Origin: Perkinsus olseni
Taxonomy: Eukaryota; Perkinsozoa; Perkinsida
NCBI GenBank assembly: GCA_013115125.1
Contig: JABANN010000008.1
Span: 111,435-175,434 of the forward strand
Length of the DNA stretch: 64,000 nt
Direction of reading: 5' to 3'
Positions 36,963 through 47,497 of this stretch are shown here, in pieces. Both the position numbers and the translations under genes were made by a program. The notes under the pieces are model-generated. The model saw only the letters and a program-made list of their open reading frames with translations, made no database searches and was not told the origin of the DNA. Each line of letters begins with the position of its first letter. The first letter of the stretch is position 1.

Positions 36963-38425
36963 TCACTCCGATTCAACTTGCAGGAGCCATGCCCTTCTGG
37001 GATCAGCGGCTTCGAGATCCGCACTCTCCGGAAGGACCACTGGTGGCTGAAGATCGGCCGACGGTGTTTCCCCCGTGGACCCACGTCGACGTGCTCGCAT
37101 CCGCTGCACATAACGGCGATGAGCGATGGCAACGATAACAGCCTCGATGGCGTAGAACTGAGAAACATGGCCTCGGGAGACCGCTAGCGTCGCAAGGCAA
37201 TTCCTACCTGATAAAGTCCAACGAAGCCAACAAGGATGACATCTCCCGTGCTGCCCCAACCCAAGTTGATGCCGAGAGGTGTGAACACTGCAAATAGCAT
37301 AAGAGCTGCGAAGTTGATGGCGGCCAGCCATGGACTGAGAATGGGAATAGAGAGCTGAATGGGACAAGAGGTCGTGTCGGATGACCTGCAAACCGGGGAG
37401 TCCTCTACTCCCTCAGAATCAGCGAAGAGGTCATCATCCTCATCCGAGTCCGATGAGATGTCCGATCGCGCTCCGAAGGATCCCAAAACCTGAAGAGGAC
37501 GATGCTCGAGATATGCTCTACGCGGCGGGAGGACAGCGACGATGCAGAAGCTCTCATTCAGAGAACGGCACGATACTAACCTCCCATGGGCTCTGCCGTC
37601 CTCGGCTTGACCGAGTACCTAGGGGAGAGAGGGCGGGACTGCAGCGGTACTAGACAGTGGCGTACCGGTGACTGCTGCTAGCCATGCTACGTCATGGCTC
37701 TCTCCATCTACGCAGGCCTGCCCAGTTTTGCATATTGAGCACAAGAAAGGATCCGTACCGGACGGCCTCAATCCTGACCAAGCGAGTCACCTGAAGCCCT
37801 GACATCAGCTTACTGACCGGTGAGCCGCGATCGCAGAGCCGTCATCCTTTGATTCTGCCTCCACTCGGCCCAACACCCTCGATGAACGTGAGCATAGCAC
37901 CGATCGCAGCATGAGACGAGGTCGCCACATTCACCCCCTGGGCCCTAAACGAGGCTGTATGAGCGATGCGCATTGGAATGGGAATGGACTAACCTCGAGG
38001 CAAATGAAACACATCCTGTCGGTACCAGCTACACTCACTGAGGACGTCGGAGTTGATACCCTCGGCGAACCTGAGCCTGCATGGACGGGTGATCAAGACA
38101 GTACAGAGTACCTATGGTAGTGCCCATGGCTCCGCAGTCGGTTGTGTCCGTCTCAGTGGACACCGGCACCACGAGGCCATCCTTGTCAGCTTGAATGCTG
38201 CTGAGAATGAGTCGAACGTGGCGAGGAGTGTTGAAAGCCTCACCCATCCTCTGACTGTGCCGTGCCCATAAACCGCTGCATCTCGATGCTGTGGGCCTCC
38301 TCACCGCACACATCACGCGACCGGTGATTAACAACAGGTGACGCTGCTGATGGTGATACGGTGTCACCACCACTCAAAAGAGGCGTCCTAGTCGACACCT
38401 CATCTGGACGGGGTCGCTGGCTCAT
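36963..38425 (-). CDS. RING-CH (MARCH-like) membrane E3 ubiquitin ligase
   Basis: The start MSQRPRPDEVSTRTPLLSGG carries a dileucine-like TPLL. After two introns comes a C4HC3 RING-CH finger: CFICLEGPGGECG, SCCDRCYAHVHRGCWAEW, and CSICKTGQ in a later exon, giving C-x2-C, C-x2-C, H-x2-C and C-x2-C. Further 3' are an acidic stretch (SDSDEDDDLF), a hydrophobic segment WLAAINFAALMLFAVF, a second one through GLYQFYAIEAVIVAIA, and a basic cytosolic tail (HRRYVQRMRARRRG). RING-CH plus two membrane spans is the MARCH plan, which transfers ubiquitin to membrane proteins. The linker exons around 37560-37720 are uncertain, so two genes cannot be fully excluded. Decayed copies lie at 33370-34112. Confidence 0.62.
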
Positions 38426-38641
38426 ATCCAGGGATAGAAACTTTGAGCTTCCACGATCCAGCTGTGCTCGAAGGCCGACGCACCCTACAACAATTGAGTA
38501 ACTCTACTGCTGTACATGTATGAAGAAATCGATGTAGGAACAGTACCGTGGTCCGAAGCTCATCCTAACGGACACACACGGACAACAACAATGGTAACAA
38601 CAGCCATCAATTGAAACCTTCAGACAGCCTGTGTATTCTCT

Positions 38642-40758
38642 CTATATCCGATGTTCATACTGCCCAGCCTTGGTTATGTACCGTATCCACTTCACCGGCT
38701 TGTAGTTGCTTTTCTCTTGCACCTGAAGAACGAGGATTCCAACTACTGAAGCGGCTAACACTGTCGTGCCCCACGAGACCACACAAGTCCAGCAGCCACG
38801 TACCCGAAGGAATCGGACTCTCAAACCGCTAGCTGTGAACATCGGCACAACGAAGTCCAACGAGATTGGCGGTTTCGACCACGGCTTCTCCTCTACCGTC
38901 GACACGAGATCAACCTCGGCTAACAGAGTGGCCCTGACACGGTTCGGAGATGCTCCAGTGACAGAGGTGGCCAACACTCACTCCACCATCCCGGGGAACT
39001 TCTTTATTCGCCACATCAGCGCGTCTTCCGTCGCCTCGTACCTACAGTGAGAGAGTCATCACAAACCTACCAAGACGATGACGCGCGCCCCTCACTTCGT
39101 CTTCCCCATTGTGCACTGACGAATGTTGGCGGTGGCTGCATTCTTGGGGACGGGGATTTTGACCACCACGTTGGTAGCAAATATACTTTTATCGAAGACT
39201 GCTTTCAACTTCAGGTTAACCTCGATCTTGTTGCGACCTCGCTCAAGAACCTGGTCAGCGCTCAGAGAGGGTCAACGTGGACCGCAGACTTACGACTGGT
39301 GTGATTTTGAATGGACAGGAGATGTTCTCGGTAATCCTGTAGCTCATCAACTCGAAAACACCATCGGGAGGGATGAAAGTGATGGCTCGCTCCGTGTCGA
39401 ATTTGGATAGTCGGACGCACTGGTGGAACCTGAGTTTCTTCTGCTGTACCCAAGACAGTGGTGACCTCTGCCCTCACCTCACGTCATCCAGTGCAATACC
39501 CCTGTCATTGGAAGGACCACCTGAAAATGCTGTGTTAAAATAGGGGACCAGCTCAGCACAGGAGCTCACCTGCAGCAGCTGTAGCGCCGTAAGTCTGCCC
39601 ATCACGATTCATCACCAGCTTATCGTTCATACCAAACTTGCACTCAGGCGTACCAGACAGCATGCACTTCACCATCACCTGCCCTTGAACCTAACACCAT
39701 ACACGATCATCTCTGCAGAGCAGTGGCGGTCGGCGGCTCACATCAGCTCGGAGGAGAGTGCCACGACTGGATACTAGGCAGTTGACCGACTCGACCACGT
39801 CTATGTATACCTCGTTTTTCTTATACCTAAAAGCCGAAAAATCCTCAGGCGTCGCTGCTAGGGGTCTCCCACTTGATCCCTTCCGCCCTCCAGCTCGTTG
39901 CGCCCGTTGCCGCCACAGTGATTTTCTTCAGCTGCTCCGTATCGTTGAGATCCACCACGTTCTTAGCCGAACCTTGCGTAATGTACCTGGCCACCTCACC
40001 GATCCTCGACTCACGATCAGCTCTTGGCCCATCACTTTTTGAGAATATCTGCCTCCATGATCTGAGGATAGCCGAAGTCCAGAACCTCTGAAACGAAGAT
40101 CCGAAATGAGTCGAAGCTTTTCAGCGTATGCCGCTCACCGTCCAGGAGTTCGTAGATCAGGACGAAGTTCTTCCGTATTTGATTTTCGTCGAGGGTGTTC
40201 CCGCCTAGGTAGGCCCTCAGGAGGTCAACGAACTTATACAGGAACTTCACTATGAGAGCGCAGTTAGCGTTGTCCTAAATAACACAGTACAAGTGAAGGG
40301 AAGTCCGAACATGCAAGCCACGGAGCGAATAGGACGCGACGCGTAGAGGTGACGACGGACAAGATATTGACTTCAGCCGATCTATGACGTATCGAAGCTG
40401 CCGGATCAGCCACAAGGACGAATCGTGAGTTAATAAGTAGCACTGCTCCACGGTTGGGGCAACATACAGGGACGGCGGACTGACCTTGGTAGCTGCGACA
40501 AGCGTGATGTCACCGAAGGGTACATTGACGAAGTGAGCTGATCCAACAGTCACTACGGGACCTCTTTCCCGAGCTTCCTTGGTGGCAATAACTCTGTTAC
40601 CGAAAGCCTGATGACGACCAGACAAGACAGCCTCACGGACGAAGAAGGGCCCCTTGGAATTAGATTACCTGGACTTCCGACCGTGCGATGTTGTCCCTGT
40701 ACTGTCGGAGTATGAGGATGTCCCCCTTGTGGTTGAATATCACCAGTGTTGATATCAT
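38642..40758 (-). CDS. AP-2 complex mu (medium) subunit
   Basis: The start [20 protein letters not shown] and [46 protein letters not shown] match the longin half of adaptor mu chains. Then come [46 protein letters not shown] and the end [16 protein letters not shown], which match the mu homology domain that binds YxxPhi sorting signals. The [13 protein letters not shown] stretch and C-terminus fit AP-2 better than AP-1. It works in clathrin-mediated endocytosis. At least six introns are present, most of 40-60 nt, with a longer one (near 40265-40480) after VAATK. It ends about 215 bp from the start of the RING-CH gene. Confidence 0.88.
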
Positions 40759-40911
40759 GCTTTAACCCCCAGCACAAATGAGGAAGGGTATTATATTAAA
40801 TAGCCCGACGGCAAAAAAACTAACACACCAAGCGACTACCCCTGAGCCCAGGAACACGAGGCTTCTAACACTCGAAAGCTTACACGAAGACAGTGACCAT
40901 GTAAACGTGCC

Positions 40912-42710
40912 TCAGCCCGCCGCCTTCGACACTTCCCTTCCTCCCTGTTCCGTCCGCCACCGACGATACCACCCTACCGTCGCGTGTATGCCCTCATGGA
41001 GACTCACCCTCGGATTAAAGTTGAGCACTTTTTTGGCTAACCCCTGGTCAGCGCTGGTCATGAAAACATCACCTGAGACCGTTGACAGGACGCCATACTA
41101 AGGAGACCGCGACGGAAGAGTTTGGAAGACCACTATTGTGCAGAATTGACGCCCTTTGTGCTGAGACACGTGGCGACTGTACCATGTACAGCACGACGTA
41201 CAAGAAAATCTTCTTCGGTCGATGGAGCGGAGATAGCGCCATTGGGAAGCTCAGGACTGTACCTGGCTGGACGGGCATCTGCTGAATCACCGCCTTGCGG
41301 CCGAGCTCGGTTTCGATTGTGTCGATGAATTCATTGAGGGTGTGGCAACTTCCTCCACCCAAGTTAACTGAAGCAACCTCGTGACCGCGAATTCGATCAG
41401 ATTTTTCCAAACCTTTAATGACTCCCTTTTCCTTCCGACGGGGCAACTCAATGGCCGCCAGGACGCCCTCTACTATGTCTGATATGAACGTGAATTCCCG
41501 TATCTAAAAATCCACTCGAAAAAGTGGCGGCACTGGGAGACAGTGGTACCATGGAGCCATCGCCGAACTTGGTGATAGGACGCCCGCTGTCTATGGCATC
41601 GATAAACCTGTGAAGACACAATGGGCCACTCACAATTCACCCCAGCTAGGGGGCCAAGCCAACATCAGCGTACTTGAAGCATGCCATATCTGGGCGTCCT
41701 CTGGGTCCATAGACGGTGAAGAATCTACTGAAGCGACTGGGCAGTGCCAAGGATACTAGAAGGAGAACGACCTCAACATGATGATATCAAGGCCATAGAG
41801 ATGGGCGTAGGTCTCGGCGAAGAGCTCACAGCTCCGCTTCGTGGCTGCATACGGCGACACTGGTTTGTCAGCTGACTCAGAGTTCCTGCAAGACTGACGG
41901 GTGAGCTGATCGGGCTCGAGTGTATGAGGACCGACGGGCGACGGTATGGCGACCTTACTCTTTGAAAGGCGGAGTAGAAGAGTCGCCATAGACACTTGAA
42001 GAGCTAGCCGCCACCACTTTTCTGAGCGAGAACTCGAGAGGAGCGTCTCGGGATCGAACCCGGGACCTCTTACTTGACGCCTTGTTTCCTTGCCAGCTCG
42101 AACACGTTGACTGTAGCGGTGATGTTAGCGCCAACAACCTCCGTTGCGTGATCGATAGAGTACCGCACACCGGCCTGAAGCGGCCGCCATTACAACCACA
42201 GGCACCAAGGCAAGCCTACCTGCGCTGCAAGGTGACAGATTACATCCACCTGCTGCTGATCCAAAGCCTTCTCTATCGCTGATGCGTCAGCGAGGTCGAG
42301 GCGGTGGAAGACGTAACCAGCACCAACCTGAAAGATACAGTTTCTGTGTCACACAATCGGTCCTGTGTGGAACTTCCAAGTTGTTGGAGAGTAGACAGGA
42401 GACCGAAGGAGCAGGAACTAGCTACCTCTCAGGAGGCCGTAGTACTCCCTGCCCTCCACTGCGCGCCCGCCGGCCACTACCTCCTGTGAGACCTCTTCCA
42501 GCCGTCTCAGTGCTTCCTTCTTAATACTGACGTCATAGTACTCGTTTAAAGAGTCTACGTTAGTGACTCTACAGCCTCGACGAAGCTGACAAAGGCAAAC
42601 CGGGCGGCTCATAGCGGCCGCTGCTATCATACCAGTGCCTCTGCCACATGAGACCCTATGAAACCAGCACCGCCCGTGACTAAGACATGCAGCGGTGGCG
42701 GACTCGACAT
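40912..42710 (-). CDS. UDP-glucuronate 4-epimerase
   Basis: Exon 1 (42633-42710) encodes MSSPPPLHVLVTGGAGFIG, with the NAD-binding TGGAGFIG. Spliced exons then give VDSLNEYYD, VDVICHLAAQAGVRYSI, VFELARKQGVKKVVAASSS with SVYG, the catalytic YAATK, MLRFFTVYGPRGRPDMACFK, ITKFGDGSM, REFTFISDIVEGVLAAI, and a C-terminus after VFMTSADQGLAKKVLNFNP. The RPDMA motif and overall order point to the UDP-GlcA 4-epimerase branch, which makes UDP-galacturonate for glycan synthesis. There are at least eight introns of about 45-100 nt. One intron (42022-42073) carries a tRNA B-box-like GGTTCGATCCC. It starts 88 bp from the end of the upstream gene. Confidence 0.88.
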
Positions 42711-42798
42711 AGCAAGGAATGACCTGCCAAGGAAGATGACACCCCAATCCTCCCGAGGAATCCAAACCTCAGTGTAATCACAGAAACTTAGAACACAT

Positions 42799-45700
42799 TC
42801 ACACAGCATGCTGACGAGCATCTTCAATCGAGGAGTCCACATCTTCAGGGGCATCGGCGATCTCCTCAGACTCTGCTATTCGACGCACAAGCCGCTTGGG
42901 TTTCTCCTTGTCGAGTTTATGCAGCCGCCTGAGTTAGTGGAATCGAGCCTCTCACAGCGACCCTCTTGGTACTTCATAATGTCCTCAGCGTTGCAGATAC
43001 CGAGTTTGAGTTCGCTAGTCTTCGGCATTTTCCCTCGATTCATCATCTCTTCCACTCCGGAGGCCACTGGGTCCCGTCCCACCGTGGCCGCGGCCACCAC
43101 CGAATCACCCTGACGCAAATAGGCCTCCCTCATCCGAAGCAGCGGTTCAGCAGCCTACTTTGCAGTAGAAGGCCACAAAGTTGCACTTGTCCACATCACC
43201 CTCGATGTACACGTCGTCGAAGTGCTCTGATTGCTCTCGACCTCCAGTGTTACCGACATACTGCAGCGACCGGCCGAATAGTGTCGTCCAGAAGAATGGG
43301 CTCGTGATGTAGCTGAGAGAACCAACTAAGATTGCCTTGATGTGCCCTCCTACGGTCTCGAGCTGCCGGTCATGTTTGCAGCCGCCACACGACCCTGCTG
43401 CATTGCTACATCCCAGTGCTGCACTCGAGTCAGGTCACCTGAACCAGTACTCATCAAAGAGACATTACAGAAGAGCGCTGAGATAACACATGAAGCCCTT
43501 ATACCCCAGTCTAATCTGCACCAGGGACGATTGAAAACCTCGAAGGCGACTACCAGTCTTGACGTCTGGATAGCTAGCCACATCACCAGCAGCATAGAGG
43601 CTGTCGTTGCTGCTGCCATCAGGCATGACCACTGCTAGGTATTGATCTGTGGGTACTGATCCATCGGGCTGAGGGACGGAACACGTGAGGACTCGGGCGA
43701 TAGCTTTTGGCCTACTAGGAGCTCCACGCCCTTCAAAGGCTCGGTATTGGGATCCGCGCCGATGCCGACGATTACAACGTCGACAGGCAGTACTTCTCCA
43801 TCAGTCAACTCGCACCCATTGACAGTGTCCCCACTAGACGCCTCACCATGCAGATCTGATCGGAATTGCATGCATTTCAAGACCGAACGAGCCGGGCTCG
43901 AACCACACGGGCTGCATTATTATTACCTTTTGTATACCGGAAGAGGCGGACCTCTGAATTGCCGTAGTACTTCATCTTACTGACCAACGAGCAGCTAGAC
44001 AATCGCCCATACTGTGGCGAGCTCACTTGGCCTCCAATCCAGCGGAAAAGAACCTCGCCACCTTCCGTCCTAGTATACGCTCCAAGGGTCGTCTGTCATG
44101 ACCTAACCCGTACCGTCGAGGAAGTGCAAGTCGCCTGCGGACCTCACCAACGATGGCTATGTCGAGGCCTTTGTTCTCGAGAGCACTGGCCATCTCCATA
44201 GCAATGAAACCAGAGCCTATGATTAGCACCTGCGACACAGGCCATCACCCCCCTTGTTGTACTTGAGGATCGCCAGCGTACCTTATGGCCGACTCTCAGA
44301 CTGTCAGCTATCCTAGTAGCATCTTCCGCAGTACGCAGGAAATGAACGTTACTAGATGGAAGGGTACATAAGGGCGCAATGCCGTAGGAACTTACTCGGC
44401 ATCCGACCCCAGTACGTCAGGAACAACAGGGTCGGCGCCTGCCGCATACAGGCACTTGTCGTAGTCCAGCTGTGACCTCAATCTGAAGCCACATAGCAAT
44501 CGCCAATACTCATATGGCTGCTATCACCCCTGGGGCCCCTCGATCGTTATGTTCTTCCCTTTTGTATCCACGTTGACCACCGTGCTGCTGGTGAGAACTT
44601 CGATGCCGTACCTGAAGCTGCCCCTGTGCCAGAGGGTAGGCTTCGAGACAACACAATCACTTCTCATAAAACTCAGATTCTCTCAGATACAACCCAGTGG
44701 GGTCTCGAGCGGGGTCAAGTCGCTTGGAGAGTTCCGGCCGATCGTACGGCGGGTGGGCCTCGCGAGTGACCTGACTACTAGTAGGGTGCTAGTCTAGCAC
44801 CATGACCAAGTATAGAGGAACTCGGGTCTGTCGTAAAAGGGCCGTCGAACGCGATGGGCTGCGACGTATCACCCAAGGGAACCACCGACCCACCATGACT
44901 ATCCGCCCAGTGTATCCATTCTGTCGCATCGCCTCGCAGGCTGATGCAGCCGCTGCCCCTCCACCCACGATAGTGAATACTACAGCAATACGAATGGATC
45001 CAAGGTGGTGAAGATGATATAAGTCCTGCCTTGTTTGTTGCGGGGATCACGCTTGGCCATGGCTACCGTCTCCCCCTGGACCCACATCCCTTTATTCTTG
45101 GGAATGTCCACATACACTTTACCGTCCCTGCGCTCTTCAACTGCAAGCCGATCGGGCCGCTATGAGCACATCCTCTCGAGGACCCTACTACCTCGATAAG
45201 TGCATAGACCCTCCAAACCGGGACCCCTCACTGGCACGCCGGTGGTGATGTCGTAGGCAGCATCGTGCTACGACGCAACAAGCAATGGCAGACTGACCAA
45301 GCAGACGCCCACAACCGATGATGCGCACCTTCGGACACGCCACAGTGTCATTCACAAATAACCCGTCCTTGAGGTCACAGCCTTTGTAAGTGCATTTGGA
45401 CCCAGTGGCGTACAACTGCCCCCTGTTGGACCGTGCGAGGAGGATCTATGCACGGCCAGTAGGAGAAAGCGACGATACCTCAGTGAGACGTACAGAATGC
45501 CCTTCCTCGACCGGCAGATGATAGACTTCACCAGGCTGAAAGCTAGTAGCATCGCCGACCTCGACCCATCGGCCTCCCCTAGAGTAGGTATCTAATAGTC
45601 ACGACAGTGAGTCGAAAGGAGAGGGTCTGCCATCCGGCCCAGCGTATGCCGAGGTCGCCATGCGCCTACTCGACCACGAACCACCCAAGCACCGAGCTGA

Positions 45701-46079
45701 GGTAATGATTCGGCGGCACGAGTGATCCATAGAAGGCCCCGACACCACGGCCAAGCGCCCTGCTCAAATCTTCATTTATACGGGAATTGTGGCGAAGAGC
45801 CCGAGCGTTCCTACGTTTGCCCTCGCACTCCACTGCCGGGCTCGAAGCCCAACCCGAGATAACAGTTGCTGCGGTGATCGCTCCGACTGCACCATAAGTG
45901 ACCTTGGCGCTCCGGTTACGCTGGGCGGCTTCTGCGCTCAGCAGAAATCTCGTTGACGCCAATCGCGCCAAAACCCTTGATAGCCCGGGGTCAAGGGGTG
46001 CTTTTCGGAGACTGCAGAGCATGCGGGAGCGAAACCAATCTGACGAGAAGCGCCGAGTACGAGGGGAGGCTGGGAACAT
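42799..46079 (-). CDS. AIFM3-like Rieske/FAD pyridine-nucleotide oxidoreductase
   Basis: The 5' ORF (46079 to 45666) has an Arg-rich presequence then VTYGAVGAITAATVISGWA, fitting mitochondrial import and a membrane anchor. Its joining to the rest is inferred, and an alternative start MATSAYAGPDGRP lies at 45661. Next come GRWVEVGDATSFQPGEVYHL, a Rieske-like segment (GSKCTYKGCDLKDG, then ACPKHDAAYDITTG), the FAD site FTIVGGGAAAASACEAM, PPYDRPELSK, YGIEVL, the NAD site VLIIGSGFIAMEMASAL, VDVVIVGIGADPNTEP, YAAGDVASYPDV, HWDVAMQQGRVAA, SPFFWTTLFGRSLQYVG and HFDDVYIEGDV, ending with a charged tail. This is the AIFM3 order. The first Rieske His is Tyr. About 15 short introns are present; 44980-45029 is GC-AG. 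Confidence 0.8.
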
Positions 46080-46221
46080 GGCAAGAGTTGAGAGGTACGC
46101 TCCGTGAGATACCGCTATTGATCCACCGTAACAAAAGACAAGGGCTTATAGACACCAGATTACACAGGCACATGCAAGACTGTCGAAGAATTTGTCAGAG
46201 TGGATCAACTTATGGTCATTC

Positions 46222-47022
46222 CTAGTTCACCGCATCGCCGATGGCGCCAGCGGCATCACCCAAGGCCTAGGAGACGAGTCGCTGTGGCTCAGGTGTGAAG
46301 TATAATTACCTCGGCGATGTCTCCGCCAAACATGCTGCCGAGTAGAGCGCCGAGGGCTGCACAGCACGGTACCACTAGAAGGCACGCACAACAGGCACAG
46401 CAGCCCGAGCTATCTGCAATGGTCGATCGTACCAGTGAAAAAGCGTGACCCGCTAGCTCAGTACCATCGTCATCTTTCTTTCCATCTTTCTTGCTCCCGT
46501 GGGCGGACATCTGGACCTGCTGCGGCGGCTGCTGCGCGTACTGACTGCCGTAGACTTGAGGCTGCTGCTGTTGCTGTGGCTGGGACTGCGCGTATGGGTT
46601 AGGATAAGCCTGCCGCGACTGAGAATACGGTGCCTGGTTCGATATCTACCAGAAAAAGTTGGTATGATGACCCCGCATTGGTGGCAGCGGTGTCACCTGT
46701 ACTTGAGGAGCCACCATCGGCGATGCTGGCTGCTGTTGGTAAACACATGGCTGAGAACAGGCCTAGGTTTCCGGAGAGTTCAAGATTCTCCAGCTCACCT
46801 GTGTCTGCTGCTGCTGCTGCTGCTGGACAACCACTTGTGTTCCTACTGGTACCATTATGTCCGGCTGACCGTCACCATTGACATCGATGCCGACCTAAGA
46901 TACCTCAGCTCATCAACGAGCCCCTGCAGGCCCGTGCGTACTTGCTGTGGCTGTTGGGGCACTGCATACACTAATGAAGCACCTTGCTGTGCCTGCTGGC
47001 CGGTGGCCTGGACATTTATCAT
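46222..47022 (-). CDS. Gln-rich protein with Cys-rich hydrophobic C-terminal segment
   Basis: The start MINVQATGQQAQQG is followed, across phase-0 introns of 36-51 nt, by VGIDVNGDGQPDIMV, a Q7 run, PCVYQQQPASPM, a Q/Y/P-rich part (SQSRQAYPNPYAQSQPQ), a Lys/Asp patch (KKDGKKDDDG), then CCACCACLLVVPCCAALGAL and a final exon ending ALGDAAGAIGDAVN. DVNGDGQPD resembles a calcium-binding loop. The Cys-packed hydrophobic stretch resembles a cysteine-rich membrane-associated or palmitoylated tail. The phase-0 junctions keep frame throughout, which supports the model. No named family recognised. Confidence 0.6.
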
Positions 47023-47497
47023 ATTTAAAACCGACCGACTCGATAAGGCCCCGGTCTATGACACGACGACAGGAACACAACAGCAACGATGGTAGGGACT
47101 AAGTATCGAAGTATAACAAGTAATCACCACTAACAATACTACTACTGCTATGATCGAGCACAGATTAGATTGCTGGATGCTACCAATGCACCAACAACCT
47201 TCTTCGGAGCGACGGTAACAAGCGAAGGTCAGGATGACAGTGGAAATGATAGTGATGCTAACCTGCAAGATACCACCCCAGATTAATCGACTTAGGCGTG
47301 GAATGGTACAGATGACGCGTCTTGCAGAAGAACAAGGAGAACAGTAGGTAAGAGTGGAGTAATCCTATATCGAATATACTTATCTGCCAGGCGTGTCGGT
47401 AGGGAAGGGATATACAGACCTCGAGGAGACCACGGCAACAAAAGAGGCAGAGGTACTTGGAGCAGCTCAAGACTCGACAAGGCGACTGAGGAGACGA

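Noticed and set aside
42030-42090. A tRNA gene in the epimerase region
   Set aside because: Only the T arm is present. There is no matching acceptor or anticodon stem, and it lies inside a short intron.
43880-43930. Second tRNA B-box-like sequence (gtggttcgagccc) in the AIFM3-like gene
   Set aside because: The sequence spans an intron-exon junction and part of it is coding, so chance is the simplest explanation.
46499-47095. Leu-rich + strand ORF resembling a membrane protein
   Set aside because: It is the complement of the poly-Gln coding sequence of the minus-strand gene at 46222-47022.
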